The notes: generated by a model from the letters alone, not told the origin. 64,000 nucleotides of DNA from Adiantum capillus-veneris (GCA_014529385.2 CM043963.1:3041001-3105000); one strand, 5' to 3'; shown: positions 1 to 10,957, counted from the stretch's first letter. Numbers and translations are program-made.

Positions 1-778
1 TGGCGCCCCTTTCCATATTATTTTATTCGATTTAAGGTAGACGATCCGACCACTTACTACAAGCTTTCACAAAGCTGTCCATACCTGGCGAGGGCTGAAA
101 ACGCAGGTTTTCGACCTGATTTTGACAGCATAACGACGCAAAAACCCCTGTAGGTCAAAAGTACCTTTTTGGGCCGATTCCCTCCCTATCTGGAAGCTTT
201 TTGGTGAGCTGTCACAGAAATTCAGCGTGCTGTAATTCTCTGTTTTTCACTGTTGGGTGCCCAAAAGCCTGTACATGCATCGCAAGGCTCTCACGAGGCT
301 CCCTTGGTGTTCCCTTGCAGTTTAGGTGCGAAACCTAAACCTGCAGAAAAACACAGCAGGCTGTAATTCTTTGTTTCAGATCGTTTTTAGCGGAGCGAAC
401 ACGCCAACGCGTGTCCCAAGGGCTCCCGCACGTAATGGGACAGTTCCCTTGTGAATTGGACGAGTTTTCACGCGAGAAAACTCTCCAAACTCGCAATCTT
501 TCGCGATGGAACTGTGCGTACCTGTGGTGGATTAGCAATTAGCTATCCCGGTTCCTGTTCAGAAGGCTCTTACCTTGGCAAACGCGCATAAACCCCCAGA
601 ACTGCACATATTCATATGAGTAGCCCAACTAGTGGGGCATTACCATATGTGCCAAAAGGGAGAGAGAGATGCATGAGAGCGTCATCGCGCTACATGAGAG
701 ACAAAGGAGAAGGCAAGCTTTTCATTAAAGCTGTAGACCTGCACCCACTCCATTAAAGCTGTAGACCTGCACCCATTA

Positions 779-809
<31 letters not shown>

Positions 810-1215
810 ACTGTAGGTCACTTAATGAACCTAAAACCAGCCCCAGCCTCAAAATGGGCGCCCCCTCTTGCTGAGGTGTCTTGCAGGTTGCTCTCCTTCT
901 ACTGAGTGTCCAATTTTCCCCTTTGAGTTAATTCCCTAGTTCCCACTGACTTATAGAGTTGTAAGTGACTTTCCGAGTGGACAAACTTCATTTGGCGCAC
1001 ATAGGCTTCCATACTCATCAGAATTCAGTGCTAACTGGCTTGACCAGTCCCAGACTGACCGACCCAGATTCCCGATGTGAGAAACCTATTCGGCCGTAGC
1101 CATTTCACACTGGCCATGCAATGTCCACTTGCACCTTTTCAAGGGTTCCGTAGAAAACAAGTAAAAATAAAAATAAATAAAAATATATAGTACTTATTTA
1201 CGGAAGGCAACAAGA
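1..1215 (-). repeat. Partial gypsy LTR, family A, inverted copy
   Basis: This stretch is the reverse complement of most of the LTR at 13855-15197. The gene-free text matches in order, from the U5 box at base 1 through the poly-T/A-rich start near 1150-1215. The first ~20 bases of the LTR are missing at 1215 and the other end runs off the window, so element ownership is unknown. A (CA)n run sits at 783-810. A segment at about 855-970 is not inverted relative to the other copy, while everything around it is. Confidence 0.85.
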
Positions 1216-1712
1216 AACTCAAAGGCTTGGGGAATATTGTTGGTGGCTCGAAGATGAGACCTGTGCGGTCTGACAACAATAGGTAGACTCAACTTTAGAA
1301 GGACGAGTTTCTTCAATTATGCATTGCTTTGGAAGGCTATATGTCTGCTATTGGTCATGCACTCTCAAAGGAGATTTATCTAGTGGTACAAACTTTGAAA
1401 ATTGCAAGTGAGATGTGGTCAAAGATTGGAGTGATTGGGGCTCTACGATGCAAGCGGTCACCCTTCTTGGACAGTTTTTTCCTTCAAGTTTGAAGCCTGG
1501 GCTTTCATGCAATTATTTTTTATGAAGGCAAAGGTCATCCATGATCAACTCTAGGCTATGGACACTGCATTGACTAGTACTCAGTTAGTTGCCTTGGTAC
1601 TTAGGAGTACAAGATAGTGCCAAAGGCATTACACTTGCAAATCATGAAGGAAAAGCTGGTATTTGATCATTTTAGTTCTTTTCTCATTGAGAAGGAAGCG
1701 GTCTTACTTTAT
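1216..1712 (+). pseudogene. Copia-type gag remnant
   Basis: Translation of about 1310-1440 gives a helical stretch ending in residues like SEMWSKI. This resembles the UBN2/gag signature of Ty1/copia elements, where a Trp precedes a Leu/Ile-rich helix. Several stops and frame changes follow (for example near 1468 and 1540), so it is not functional. It directly precedes the family B LTR at 1713 and may be the internal end of that element family. The zinc-knuckle remnant next to another family B LTR end at 18188 supports a copia-like identity. Similarity is weak. Confidence 0.45.
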
Positions 1713-2447
1713 TGCCACAAACTGCTTACGTGTCAAGCCATTGAAGACCCGATCGGTTATGGATCCCCGAGCCTAACCCCAACTTACGGATCCTGGCCGA
1801 GGGGCCTAAAACCTAGTAGAAGCAGAAGAAAGAGAAGTTCTCACCAACTTATAGTTCCTCGTCGAGCGGCCCAATCATTAAAAATTCTTCTTGACTTATG
1901 ATATTGTGTCTGATGGGGCCTAAGGTCATTTGAAAAAATAAAAGCGCGCATACACATCACTCAAGATTTGCGTAGCAAATTGATGACGTGCCAGACAGTA
2001 GTATGAATGCACGCATTTTATGCTGACATGTTGACGTGGCTTGTCGTATGGAAATCCAATGATTTACGGAAAAGTGTTGACATGGCGTTGTTGTACGGAC
2101 AACCTTGATGGTGCTAGCTTGTGGGAGAACATAGCTTTTAAGTTTGATGCTTTTCATTTAAACTCCTTTTGAGCACCAAGGGCCTTTAAATTTGACATGA
2201 GGGCTCACTCTCTTGCATCCTGCCGCGTGGAAGGTGCAGGGAGGTATTGCTAGAATTGTGACGAGTTGAAGCATTATAAAGAAATACCGAAAGGGGCGCC
2301 AGGGTTTGAGGCTAGTGCTCTCTTGGGGTAGAACTCCGCCACTCCGTGTCTCGTATGCTGTGCATCTCTTTTTGTTCAATTGCTTTGAAGTGCTTAAAAT
2401 TTTTTCGTTTGTTCTTTTCCGTTGGCATGTGGTGCCCTCTCATTACA
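1713..2447 (+). repeat. LTR family B, copy 1
   Basis: It begins TGCCACAAAC and ends CATTACA. The same start, body and end recur at 2648-3253. It carries the shared box gaaataccgaaaggggcgcc near 2280. A primer-site-like but mutated sequence follows the end. Coding-like short frames inside it are chance frames. Confidence 0.8.
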
Positions 2448-2647
2448 GTGGTAATCTCAGCTCCAATTGTGTGCTTTTTTGAAAGCATACCAGTCCTTTC
2501 AAAGACCAGATAGAGTAAGATGGTGCTTCCATATTTTTCAAGAATGTTTTTTTATTTTTGAGAGAGAAAGATCCAAGGAAAGCTTTACAGCTCTGCACCA
2601 ATTTGACAACATCTACGCCATGGGAAACTACTTAGAAGAAGTAAAGA
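2448..2647 (+). other. Short internal segment between two family B LTRs
   Basis: These 200 bases match the start of the internal region after the second LTR (shared text around 2478-2510 and 3285-3315). They end in a purine-rich run just before the next LTR. No domain is visible. This is what remains of an internal region after deletion, or a product of LTR-LTR recombination. Confidence 0.55.
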
Positions 2648-3253
2648 TGCCACAAACCGTTGACGTGTCAAAGCCCTGAAGAATGGAGCCAACTTACAAA
2701 TGCCGGTCGAGGGGCCTAAACCCTAAGAAGGACAAGTAGTAGAAGAAGAAGAAGTCCTACCAACTTATGGGGACCCCGTCCGATGGGGCCCTAGTGATAT
2801 AAAGGGATTAAAATAAAGCAAGACTCACACACACACACACGCAAAACTGATGACGTGGTAGTTGTATGGCACTCCGTGTTTTGCGTTGACTGATGACGTG
2901 GCAGTTGTACGGCATCGCTTTTGGACCAGAAGCTTTGAGTTATGAAGGCTTTTCATGTAAACTGCTTTTTGGGCCTAGGGTCTTTAAATATGTGCTAAGG
3001 GCTCATTTTTGGCATGCTTCTTGGAGAAGGTGCAGAGTCTGGAGTACTGGCTTGTACAATGTTAATGCAATATAAAGAAATATCGAAAGGGGCGCCAAGG
3101 TTTGGGGCCAATACTCTCTGGGGTGGAATTCCGCCACTCCGTGTTGCGTGTTGTCTCTCTCTCTCTCTCTCTCTCGGTTCAATTGTTATTGAAGTGCTAA
3201 AAGTCTGTTTAGTTTGTTCTTTTCTATTGGCAGGTGGTGCCCGTCTTGTGACA
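2648..3253 (+). repeat. LTR family B, copy 2
   Basis: It begins TGCCACAAAC and ends TGTGACA, in the same orientation as copy 1. It is shorter than copy 1 because of internal deletions. It holds a (CT)n run at about 3151-3173 and the shared U5-like box near 3075. A recognisable initiator-Met primer site follows. Confidence 0.82.
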
Positions 3254-3254
3254 A

Positions 3255-3266
3255 TGGTATCAGATC
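3255..3266 (+). other. Primer binding site, initiator-Met type
   Basis: TGGTATCAGATC lies one base after the end of LTR copy 2. It matches the usual plant TGGTATCAGAGC site except near its 3' end. It sets the sense direction of family B as plus. Confidence 0.7.
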
Positions 3267-3870
3267 ATCAGGCGTCTGCTTTTCTGAAAGCATACCGGTC
3301 CTACAAAAGAGCAGACATAGCTATTGGAATTTTACTTAAAGTATCTTCGGGTCTCGACCCCGGACTTATTAGCCACTCCCACCCTTCATCACGCATCAGG
3401 CGCGCTCTCGTCTTCATCGCTCTGTCTTACAGGGCATAAGCCATAAAGAACCCAAGATATGTGTTCAAGAGAATATTTGCAGTTTTTGCTCAATGAACTC
3501 CACGACATTCTTTCGCAGTATCCTCAGCAGAATCTTTCGATGCTGCAAAGTTTTCAACAATTTTTGAACTACATGTTACCTCCCTAATGCCCCAGGTGGT
3601 ACCTCCTCCTTCGGCACCCGAAAGTACGAGAGCTTCCAACTGGCAACCTTCTCAGCTGTCTTTTCCAATCGGGGGAGTTTTCAGGAATATGGTGCAGCCA
3701 TCTGACCCTGATCTAGTGCAACCGCCTTGCCACCGCCATTGCCCCCACCACCACCACCACCACCGCCGCCATCAGGCTACAATGGTTGGAGCCCATATGG
3801 ATACCCTTAATATCCATACCCGGGATATGTGCCTAACCAACCCAAAGATTTCAAAGATGGCGGCTCGACG
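3267..3870 (+). pseudogene. Leader and proline-rich gag start, family B
   Basis: This is the sequence between the family B primer site and the family C LTR that truncates it. Around 3590-3860 all forward frames are Pro/Tyr/Gly or His rich, including a CAC/CCG run at about 3740-3772. One frame reads like a proline- and tyrosine-rich gag N-terminal region but contains a stop. No zinc knuckle, protease or polymerase follows, because the element is cut at 3870. A functional product is unlikely. Confidence 0.4.
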
Positions 3871-4908
3871 TGTAAGGTGCAGCGGAAGTGAATGTTAAAC
3901 TTTGCTCAAGATGAGTGCTCCGAACTGTGCTCAAGGTTTCTTTTACTTACGGAAGGGAGAGCCTTCCGTTCCTTTAGTGAGAGAGTGCAATGGACACAAA
4001 CAAAGTGGTGACCACTGTGAATGAAGGTGCATGAGACTGAGAGATAGAGAGAGAAGAGAATACGACACTAGAGACGTAAAACCCTCCTCCAAGGGCCCCA
4101 CTCTCCATGGCGAGAGTGGTCTACTATTGATTGCACAATCTGGTACAATGGTTGATGCAAATCTAATGGGCTATGTTGAGTCCGACGGTGTGGACGACGA
4201 GGACGAGACTATGACTGAAAACTGAATGCTTCGAATCCAGACTTGCTACTGTTGCAAAATGCTGGTTTGCTAGGCTTCTTGCTGAAAACGCTGCCATGCT
4301 GATGTAAAAACGCTGGTATGGCTGGCTGAAAAACGCAAGTTGCAGGGCTGAGAAACACTGGCACACTGAGCCTTTTGCTTGCTGAAATCGCCAAGGGTGC
4401 AAGGTTGAAAACGCTAAGTAGCAGGGCTGAAAATGCTGAACAAAAACCCTCGCTGAGGCTGCTCCAAAAACGCCAGGTTGTAGGGGGGGGGGGGGTTGTC
4501 TTGCTGAGAAGGGTCTCCAGAGGCTTGCTGCACTTGAGTGCCTGATGCTCTCCTTCTTCTTCATGCAGATAGTGCTAGCTTTGGTTTGCTTATATATTAT
4601 CTTAGCAAAATTGCCCTACCTAGTTCCAAAACAGCCACTTAATAAATAAGTGAAAAATGTCAAAAATAGGGAAAATAGGTTTTAATGCACTAGAAAATTC
4701 CCCTGATGGATTCTGATGGGAATGTTGATGATCATGCCGTGTGCAACCGGAGGATATGCATCTAATCTAAGTGTCTCGTCACGCACGGTCTGTGAACAAA
4801 CTCACAAAAGTGCCAAAACACTTCCTATTCTAGATTGACTTGACTGATTGAACCCTGGTCATGCTGTAGCTTGTCCTCGGACACATAGGGTTGGATGTGT
4901 CACGTGAC
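3871..4908 (-). repeat. LTR family C, copy 1 (antisense on +)
   Basis: On the plus strand it runs from TGTAAGG to GTGTCACGTGAC. It is homologous along its length to 8904-10107 and, reverse-complemented, to 4994-6160. It has no primer site on its left flank. A G-run lies near 4489-4501. Open frames inside it (for example 4163-4564 minus) come from the repeated AGCGTTTT-type motifs and are not genes. Confidence 0.88.
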
Positions 4909-4993
4909 GCGACGGTCAAATTTTTCACTTTTTTTTGGGGTGAAGGATCGCAAGAAAGCATTGCAGTTCCTACAGCAATGCACACACACCCTA
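4909..4993. other. Spacer between head-to-head family C LTRs
   Basis: About 85 bases separate the two inverted LTRs. They contain a T-run and a small palindrome (gcattgc...gcaatgc). No coding sequence is seen. Confidence 0.6.
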
Positions 4994-6160
4994 TGTCACG
5001 TGACACATCCAACCCCATGTGTCCGTGGACAAGCTACAGCATGATCACGGTTTAGCCAGTCAAGTCAAGTCTAGATTAGAAGTGATCTGGCATTTTTGTG
5101 AGTCTATTCGTAGACCATGCATACCCAGTCACTAAGTGTAGATGCATATCCTCTGGTTGCACACAGCATGATCATCAGTATTCCCATCAAAATCCATCAG
5201 AATCAGTTAGGGGATTTTTCCAGTGCATTTAGCTTATTTTCCCTATTTTTGACATTTTTTCACTTATTAATTTAAGTTACTTTCCAACAAAAGTAGGTAG
5301 GGCAATTTTGCTAAGGAAATATATAAGCAAACCCAAGTTAGCACTCAATGGCAGAAGAGGCAGCAAGAGCACATGCTCAACAGGCACCTTCTCAGCAGAA
5401 CCCCCCAAGTAACCTAGCGTTTTTGCTCCAACTGCCAACAGCCTAGCGTTTTTGGACCAGATCAGCCAACGATTTGCACTTGCAGATTCCGGCAACAATA
5501 GGACCTTAGATGAGCCTAGCGTTTTTGCATTTGCAGAATCCCTCATTTTCAGCCCTAGCGTTTTTGCATCTACCAGCAACTTCAGCGTTTTGCAGATCTA
5601 TCGTGACAGAATCAGCCCAGCGTTTTGTATTTTCAGCCCTAATCTGCAGCAGATACACATCGTTTCAGCATTAGACACAGTAGCAGAGAAACCCCTTGAA
5701 GCATTGCAGAAGAACCACTATTTTCAGCCCATTAAAACGCAGCCAAAACAGTCATTTTCAGCCACCGAAACAGCCCCGAAATTCAGCAGATAGAAGACCA
5801 CAGATTTCAGCCATCAAGTCGTCGTCGTCATCACTGTCGTCGTCATCGACATAGTCCAAGTTGCATCAGTCCATTGCATACGCATTGTACACCTTTGTGC
5901 AATCAAAGTAGACCACTCTCGCTGACGAGAGTGGGGCCTTCGGAGGAGGGTTTTACAAACTCTCGGGTGTCGTATCTCTCTTCTCTCTTTCTCTCAGTCT
6001 CATACACTTGCACGCACAATATCCACTCATTTTGTTCGTGATCATAGCACTCTCCATAAGACGGAAGGCTCTCTCCTTCCCTAAGAACTAAAAGGAACCT
6101 TGAGAAAATATAGATCACTAATCTTGAGAAAAAACAACATTCATTCCGTTGCACCTTACA
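4994..6160 (+). repeat. LTR family C, copy 2 (sense on +)
   Basis: It begins TGTCACGTGACAC and ends CACCTTACA, so sense is plus. A TATA-like box (aaatatataagc) lies at about 5317-5328. Downstream, the motif CCTAGCGTTTTTGC recurs near 5412, 5442, 5513 and 5555, with weaker copies further on. No primer site follows at 6161, so it is a solo or orphan LTR. Confidence 0.88.
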
Positions 6161-6792
6161 CCCACTTATAGCATAACTTTGGGGAAGGAGATGAGGGGGC
6201 TCTCGCACTCGCTTTACAAAGGGCTCTATGGGGCTATCAAGGAGCACTTCGAATTGATGTGGTTGATGCAAGAAGAAATTGAGTTCAATGAAATTAATTG
6301 AAGAGGTGAGCTGTGCAAAAATCAACACCAAAAAGCAATCTAAATGCAGATGTTAATTAAGACAAACACTAATTTGCTAGTAATCGCGAGTTACAATGCG
6401 ATTGTGTAGCTTATTGCTTCTAATACTCAATGAAAAAGAAGAGAAATTAAGTGTGTAATTAGAGGAATTAATTAGAGAATGCTAATCACTAGCACACAAA
6501 TGCATTACAATATTGCTAGCTAGCAAACCATGTAGCTCTGATACGTCACTTGATTGGAATGGGATCGTGTTAGCTAGGGTGGATGAAAGAGAAACATCGT
6601 GCTCACAAGTGAGTGTGTGTTGGTCAGATTATCACTTAAGCGAATTAGCTTCCAAGATCAATTAACTTGGCTACAGCCTTGCACCACTGCATGTGGGATA
6701 ATTCCACCTTTCCTCTCCTTGACTTATACTCTTGTACTCTAGGACAAAGCTCACACTTTACAATTGCCTTGTCTGTTATGGCGTTGGTGGCG
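6161..6792. other. AT-rich stretch without recognised content
   Basis: No extended open frame, RNA gene or repeat shared with other parts of the window was found between the family C LTR and the truncated family C element. It may be old intergenic DNA. Confidence 0.5.
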
Positions 6793-7031
6793 GCTAAAAT
6801 AAGAAAAATAGGTTTTTTGCATTGTAAAATACTCCTGATGGAATCTGATGGTAATGCTGATGATCATGCTGTGTGCAACCAGAGGATATGCAACTACTCT
6901 AAGTGTCTGGACATGCACGGTCTGCGAATAGACTCACAAAAGTGCCAGAACACTTCCTAAGCTAACTGAACTGAACCCTTGCCATGAAGTAGCTTGTCCA
7001 CCTACGCATAGGGTTAGATGTGCACGTTACA
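6793..7031 (-). repeat. Truncated 3' LTR, family C
   Basis: It matches the plus-strand right end of 8904-10107 (about 9868-10107) and ends GTTACA. Only the sense 5' portion of the LTR survives. Confidence 0.85.
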
Positions 7032-7047
7032 TCCCATCCTTTTCAAA
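7032..7047 (-). other. Polypurine tract, family C
   Basis: Read on the minus strand it is GAAAAGGATGGGA directly before the LTR start TGTAACGTGC. This is the position expected for plus-strand priming. Confidence 0.65.
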
Positions 7048-7687
7048 GTGAGGTATTTATACCCAACTGTATGGCGTCGAGGGAGATCGCCAACAGTGTG
7101 TGGAATCTTGGAAAGGACTCTTCGCCGGTCCACTCTAATGCATGGGTCATGCGATACTTGAACTTCATAAAGATTTGCAATGCTTGCTTTTTTGGGCCGC
7201 GCCGAAAGCGACACAAAGTCTTCTGTGGTTGCTTCAATGCTTCAACTTCGTCTATAGTCATGTGTCTACCTTCTTCAAGAATCTCCGAGGATGAAAATTC
7301 CTGAAACCACTTCCAACACAACAACATGAACAGGCCCATTCCATGTAAAGTGACTGGAAGAATTCTAGTTTCCTTTAAAGATTGTGCATGCAATGTAGAC
7401 GAACATAGAGACGGAGTGCCAAACCGTTCATCACGCAAACAATGAGGTCGAATCTTGACTTGCTGATCTAAAGCAATCAACTGTGGCAAATCACAATGGA
7501 AATGCCGATGCTTGATGCTCAATCCCTCATGTACTCTTTCGGGTACTGTGTTATGAAGAGACATGGAATGTGGATTCCTTAAGTGCAAACATTTCATCTT
7601 TTCATGAGTAATCGGCATACATCCGTGCTCATTCATGAGTGAATCGTGTTCATCGTACAATACGTCATGCCTATGAAAAGGGATCAC
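7043..7687 (-). pseudogene. Unrecognised 214-codon frame in family C element
   Basis: This open frame lies at the 3' end of the family C internal region and overlaps the purine tract. The first half is rich in His, Met and Leu. The second half holds a short acidic piece followed by a basic piece with several Arg-Arg/Lys pairs. No retroviral motif (zinc knuckle, DSG/DTG protease, YxDD) can be seen. It could be a relic of a gag C-terminal extension or an acquired sequence. I do not recognise a family and treat it as element-derived, possibly untranslated. Confidence 0.35.
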
Positions 7688-7755
7688 TTAAGGACGGTGA
7701 CTAATATACAGGAAAGCATCACGAATGAAACGCTCGAACGATGCGTGCTGACTAA

Positions 7756-8049
7756 TCATTCGAACACATAATACTTCCTGTGGGGGTTCTTTGGACCTCG
7801 ACTCGAGAGCCAAGATCGGTTCGCGTGATTGATTGAATTTGCAACAAGGTTAGTTTCGCTAGAAAAAGCATCAACTAAACCATCATCCTTGTGAACAATC
7901 ACATCATTATCCTGCAAATCGTCATGCTTGTGAATAATCACATCTTGATCATGCAAATCATCATGCTCGTGAATAATGATATCTTGATCATGCGAATCAT
8001 CATGCTTATCATTGTCATGTAATTTATCATGCTGATTATTATCATGCAA
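7756..8049 (-). pseudogene. His/Asp-rich tandem repeat protein segment
   Basis: Minus-strand translation gives about three copies of a 13-residue unit of the form HDDLxDxDVIIHK, preceded by related HD-rich text. The DNA repeats with a 39-bp period over about 7890-8006. The sequence is extremely His- and Asp-rich and would bind divalent metal or form a low-complexity tail. It sits between the gag-like frame and the unrecognised 7043-7687 frame of the family C element, probably downstream of gag in another phase. No known retroelement domain matches. Confidence 0.5.
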
Positions 8050-8177
8050 ATCATGTGTATTGCTTTGGAAAAGAAGAGATTGAGAGTCTCCTTCTCCTGA
8101 TTCTTTTCAATCTGCGCTTGCACATTGGAAAATAGTGGGACCAACTCTTGCATGTGTTGGCGTCCATGCGCTTCACG

Positions 8178-8669
8178 CTAATCGTATTTCTTTGCGCTCG
8201 CGATCCAATTGGCTATTCTTTCTTTGGCCGCCATGTCCGCTTGCTCGCGCTCACGCTCATAGGCTACCATTCGTTCTTCGTGTTCATGGTCCAATTCTGC
8301 CTGTCTTTCTACGTGTTGTCTCATCATGTCTATCAACGTGTGGACCAAAGCCTCCTTAGGATTTGGTGTAGACGAGGAAGGGGGAGGGTCAGAAAAACCT
8401 CTTGGTGGGGAAAATTTTTCTTCGCCACTGCCATGCTCATCATCTCCATGCGAAGTATCCATTCCGCTTCGGATAATGACCATATTCTGAAGTCTTGGGT
8501 TCTTAAGTTCACGAGGAACTTGGGTTCTTGTGGTTCTTGGGTTCTTGAGGTTCTTTTGTAGCTTGCAATCTGTGTTAGAGAAGGATCTTCTCTTTACCCG
8601 AGCTCTTCTCTTTCTCGCGGGCGCACCCCTTGGCGGCCTTGCGCTCACACCAAGGTTGCTTTTTCCCAC
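8178..8669 (-). CDS. Gag-like protein of family C element (partial)
   Basis: The 163-codon minus-strand frame begins about 220 bases downstream (in sense) of the primer site, where gag is expected. The N-terminal third is Arg/Pro-rich and basic. The middle has a Ser/Pro stretch. The C-terminal half is a strongly charged helix (QAELDHEHEERM and following) that should form a coiled coil. It ends at a stop at 8178, and related coding-like text continues in another frame to about 8050, so a frameshift is likely. There is no capsid major-homology motif or zinc knuckle. The first of several possible starts was used; an internal Met about 60 residues in is also plausible. Confidence 0.45.
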   Translation of the reverse strand: MGKSNLGVSARPPRGAPARKRRARVKRRSFSNTDCKLQKNLKNPRTTRTQVPRELKNPRLQNMVIIRSGMDTSHGDDEHGSGEEKFSPPRGFSDPPPSSSTPNPKEALVHTLIDMMRQHVERQAELDHEHEERMVAYEREREQADMAAKERIANWIASAKKYD

Positions 8670-8890
8670 CTCACGTCGATTGGCCGGCCGCTAAGTGCAC
8701 GGTCCACTCTCAATGACTGAAAAGAGGCACAAGGGGAGGCTGGCCACGCCCTTCTTTCTTGGGTTACCTATCACTCTTCAAAAGCACGATTAGGAATCGA
8801 CACGCCTAAGAGGACTTGGGTTACGTGTGACCGCAGCAAGCAAAAAAATTCTTGTGGTTCTTTCCTTGAGTGATACAGAACACTGTCAAA

Positions 8891-8902
8891 GCTCTAATAC
8901 CA
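8891..8902 (-). other. Primer binding site, family C
   Basis: In the minus sense it is TGGTATTAGAGC, one mismatch from the initiator-Met site, one base after the LTR end CCTTACA. It proves the element's orientation. Confidence 0.8.
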
Positions 8903-8903
8903 A

Positions 8904-10107
8904 TGTAAGGTTCAGCGGATGTGAATGTTGAACTTTGCTCAAGATGAGTGCTCTGAACTGTGCTCAAGGTTCCCTTTACTTACGGAAGGGAGAGCCTTCC
9001 GGTCATTTAGTGAGAGAGAGTGCAAATGATTACAAACAAGTGGCAAACACTGTGAATGAAGGTGTTGAGACTGAGAGAGAGAGAGAAGAATACGACACCA
9101 GAATGTTGTCAAACCCTCCTTCGAAGGCCCCACTCTCTATGGCGAGAGCGGTCTACTATTGATTGCACAAATCTCTACAATGCAATAGACTTGCCGACGA
9201 TGTCGAGGACGACGACGAGACGGGATGAAAACTGAAAATGCTAAGGGCTGAAATCTGCAAATCTTGTATCTGCTGAATTTTGACTCCATGTCGGTGACGA
9301 CGGCGCGACGACAATGCGCTGAAAACGCAGATGCTGAAATCTGCGAATAGCGGGCTGAATCTGCAAACGCTGGTTGATCTGACCGTGCGGCGAGTATCTG
9401 TTGCGGAAAGGTGAAATCCGCGAGGTTTGGGGGCTGGGGTATGGAGTCTGACTGCTGAAAACTGAAAACGCTGATGCATATGATGGTTCTGTCTCGCGGA
9501 GAATCTGCAAAACACTATGTTGTTGTACTGATCCAAAAACGCTAGGGTTGAATCTGTGTCTGATGCAAAAATGCTAGGCTGAATGTTGGAATCTGCTACC
9601 ACCAGGGCTAATCTGCAACTGCAAAGCGCCATTGTTGTCTTGATGAAAAACGCTAGGCTTGATCTGGGGTCCACTGCAGAAAACGCTAGGTAAACTGCTG
9701 CGGGGGAGGTCGGGGGGTCTTGCTGAGAAGGTGCACTATCGAATGTCTGGTCCCTACTGCCTCTTCTGCCAGAAATCACTAGCGCTAGTTTTCTTATATA
9801 GTGGCTTGGGTAAATTGCCCTACCCAGTTAACCAACAAAAGTCATTTAAAAATATTAAGTGAAAAATGGCTAAAATAGGAAAAATAGGTTTTCTGCACTG
9901 TGAAATGCTCTTGATGGAATCTGATGGTAATGCTGATTATCATGCTGTGTGCAACCAGAGGATATGCATCTACTCTAAGTGTTTGGACATGCACGGTCTG
10001 CGAACAGACTCACAAAAGTGCCAGAACACTTCCTAAGCTAACTGAACTGAACCCTTGCCATGAAGTAGCTTGTCCACGTACACATAGGGTTAGATGTGCA
10101 CGTGACA
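8904..10107 (-). repeat. 5' LTR, family C
   Basis: About 1.2 kb, TGTAAGG...GTGACA on the plus strand. It is the full-length reference copy for 3871-4908, 4994-6160 and 6793-7031. A microsatellite-like GA run lies near 9076-9090, and repeated motifs of the gcgttttTGC kind lie in the centre. Confidence 0.88.
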
Positions 10108-10957
10108 CGGTAAGTCGGGGGTAGTCATGGAAGACTTGGGAGCGAAAGCCCCCTTTGAAGGTAAAAACTCGTGGAAGAGAACATCACGTCTGAGTACAAC
10201 ATCCTTCTTCTCTGGATCATAAAGTCGATATCTCTTAGAAAGAGAGTTGTAGCCGACAAAAATTAATCTTTGGGACTTGGGTCAACTTTTCCTCTTTGCT
10301 CCTTCGGTACATGGACATATGCATCGCTCCCAAAAAATGCGAAAGTGGGAGACGTCGGACTTCTTACCAAATTAGGCTTCAAATGGGGTCTTCTTAGGAA
10401 CGGAAGAGGTTAGAGATCGGTTTACGGTATGGATAGCCGTCGTAACTGCCTCTGCCCATAAAGACTTGGGCAAGTCTTGATTCTCAAGCATGGTCCGTGC
10501 CATTTCTACCACTGTCCTATTCTTCCGCATTATTTGAAGGTGATCCGGTGTTTGCAAGCTCTCGTTTGATACCATGGTCCGCACAAAATTGAATAAAAGC
10601 ATTGGAGGTTAGCTCCCCGCCTTTGTCCGATTGAATAGTCTTCAACGCTTGATTGCTTTCGTTGAAGAGGCCAAATGCCTCGTGCTTGTGTTGTAGAAAG
10701 TATACCCAAGTAAAGTGGGTGAAATCATCCACCAATAACATGAAATAAAGAGCCTTGCCGAGGGAAGGAGTCTGCATATGTCCACAAAGGTCGGTGTGAA
10801 CCAACTCCAAAACGGCAATGGCTCGGCGTAAAGCAAGCCTTTGAATAGATTCTTGATGTTTCTTCCTACGAATGCAAGTAAAGCATTTTCCATGCTTACT
10901 CCCAACATCTGGTAAGCTTGTAAACATCTACTCACGAAAAGCAAGCCGAAGAGCATC
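10108..10957 (-). pseudogene. Copia integrase fragment
   Basis: Minus-strand frames show the end of the GAG-pre-integrase zinc region (CFTCIRRKKHQ), then an rve integrase core with LVHTDLCGHMQTPSLG (first catalytic Asp), DDFTHFTWVYFL, SDKGGELTS (second Asp) and a region ending in SPSNNAEE. Further left come SLWAEAVTTAIHTVNR and the VHVP...KRYRLYDP region typical of the copia integrase C-terminal part. The HHCC zinc region is completed at 15203-15260 beyond the gypsy insertion. Frameshifts near 10517-10600 and stops near 10370 break it. In life the enzyme would join cDNA ends to target DNA. Confidence 0.85.

Larger units (their letters stand above)
6793..10107 (-). mobile_element. Truncated non-autonomous LTR element, family C
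   Basis: In the minus sense the order is a full 5' LTR (10107-8904), primer site (8902-8891), gag-like region, purine tract (7047-7032) and the first 239 bases of the 3' LTR (7031-6793). The internal region is under 1.9 kb. It contains no recognisable protease, reverse transcriptase, RNase H or integrase, so the copy would need enzymes in trans. The right LTR abuts copia integrase sequence at 10108. The left break at 6792 probably removed both the rest of the 3' LTR and the 3' half of that copia element. Confidence 0.78.

Noticed and set aside
3587-3898. His-rich peptide with six consecutive His
   Set aside because: Produced by a CAC/CCG run; the frame starts in an element leader and runs into an unrelated LTR.
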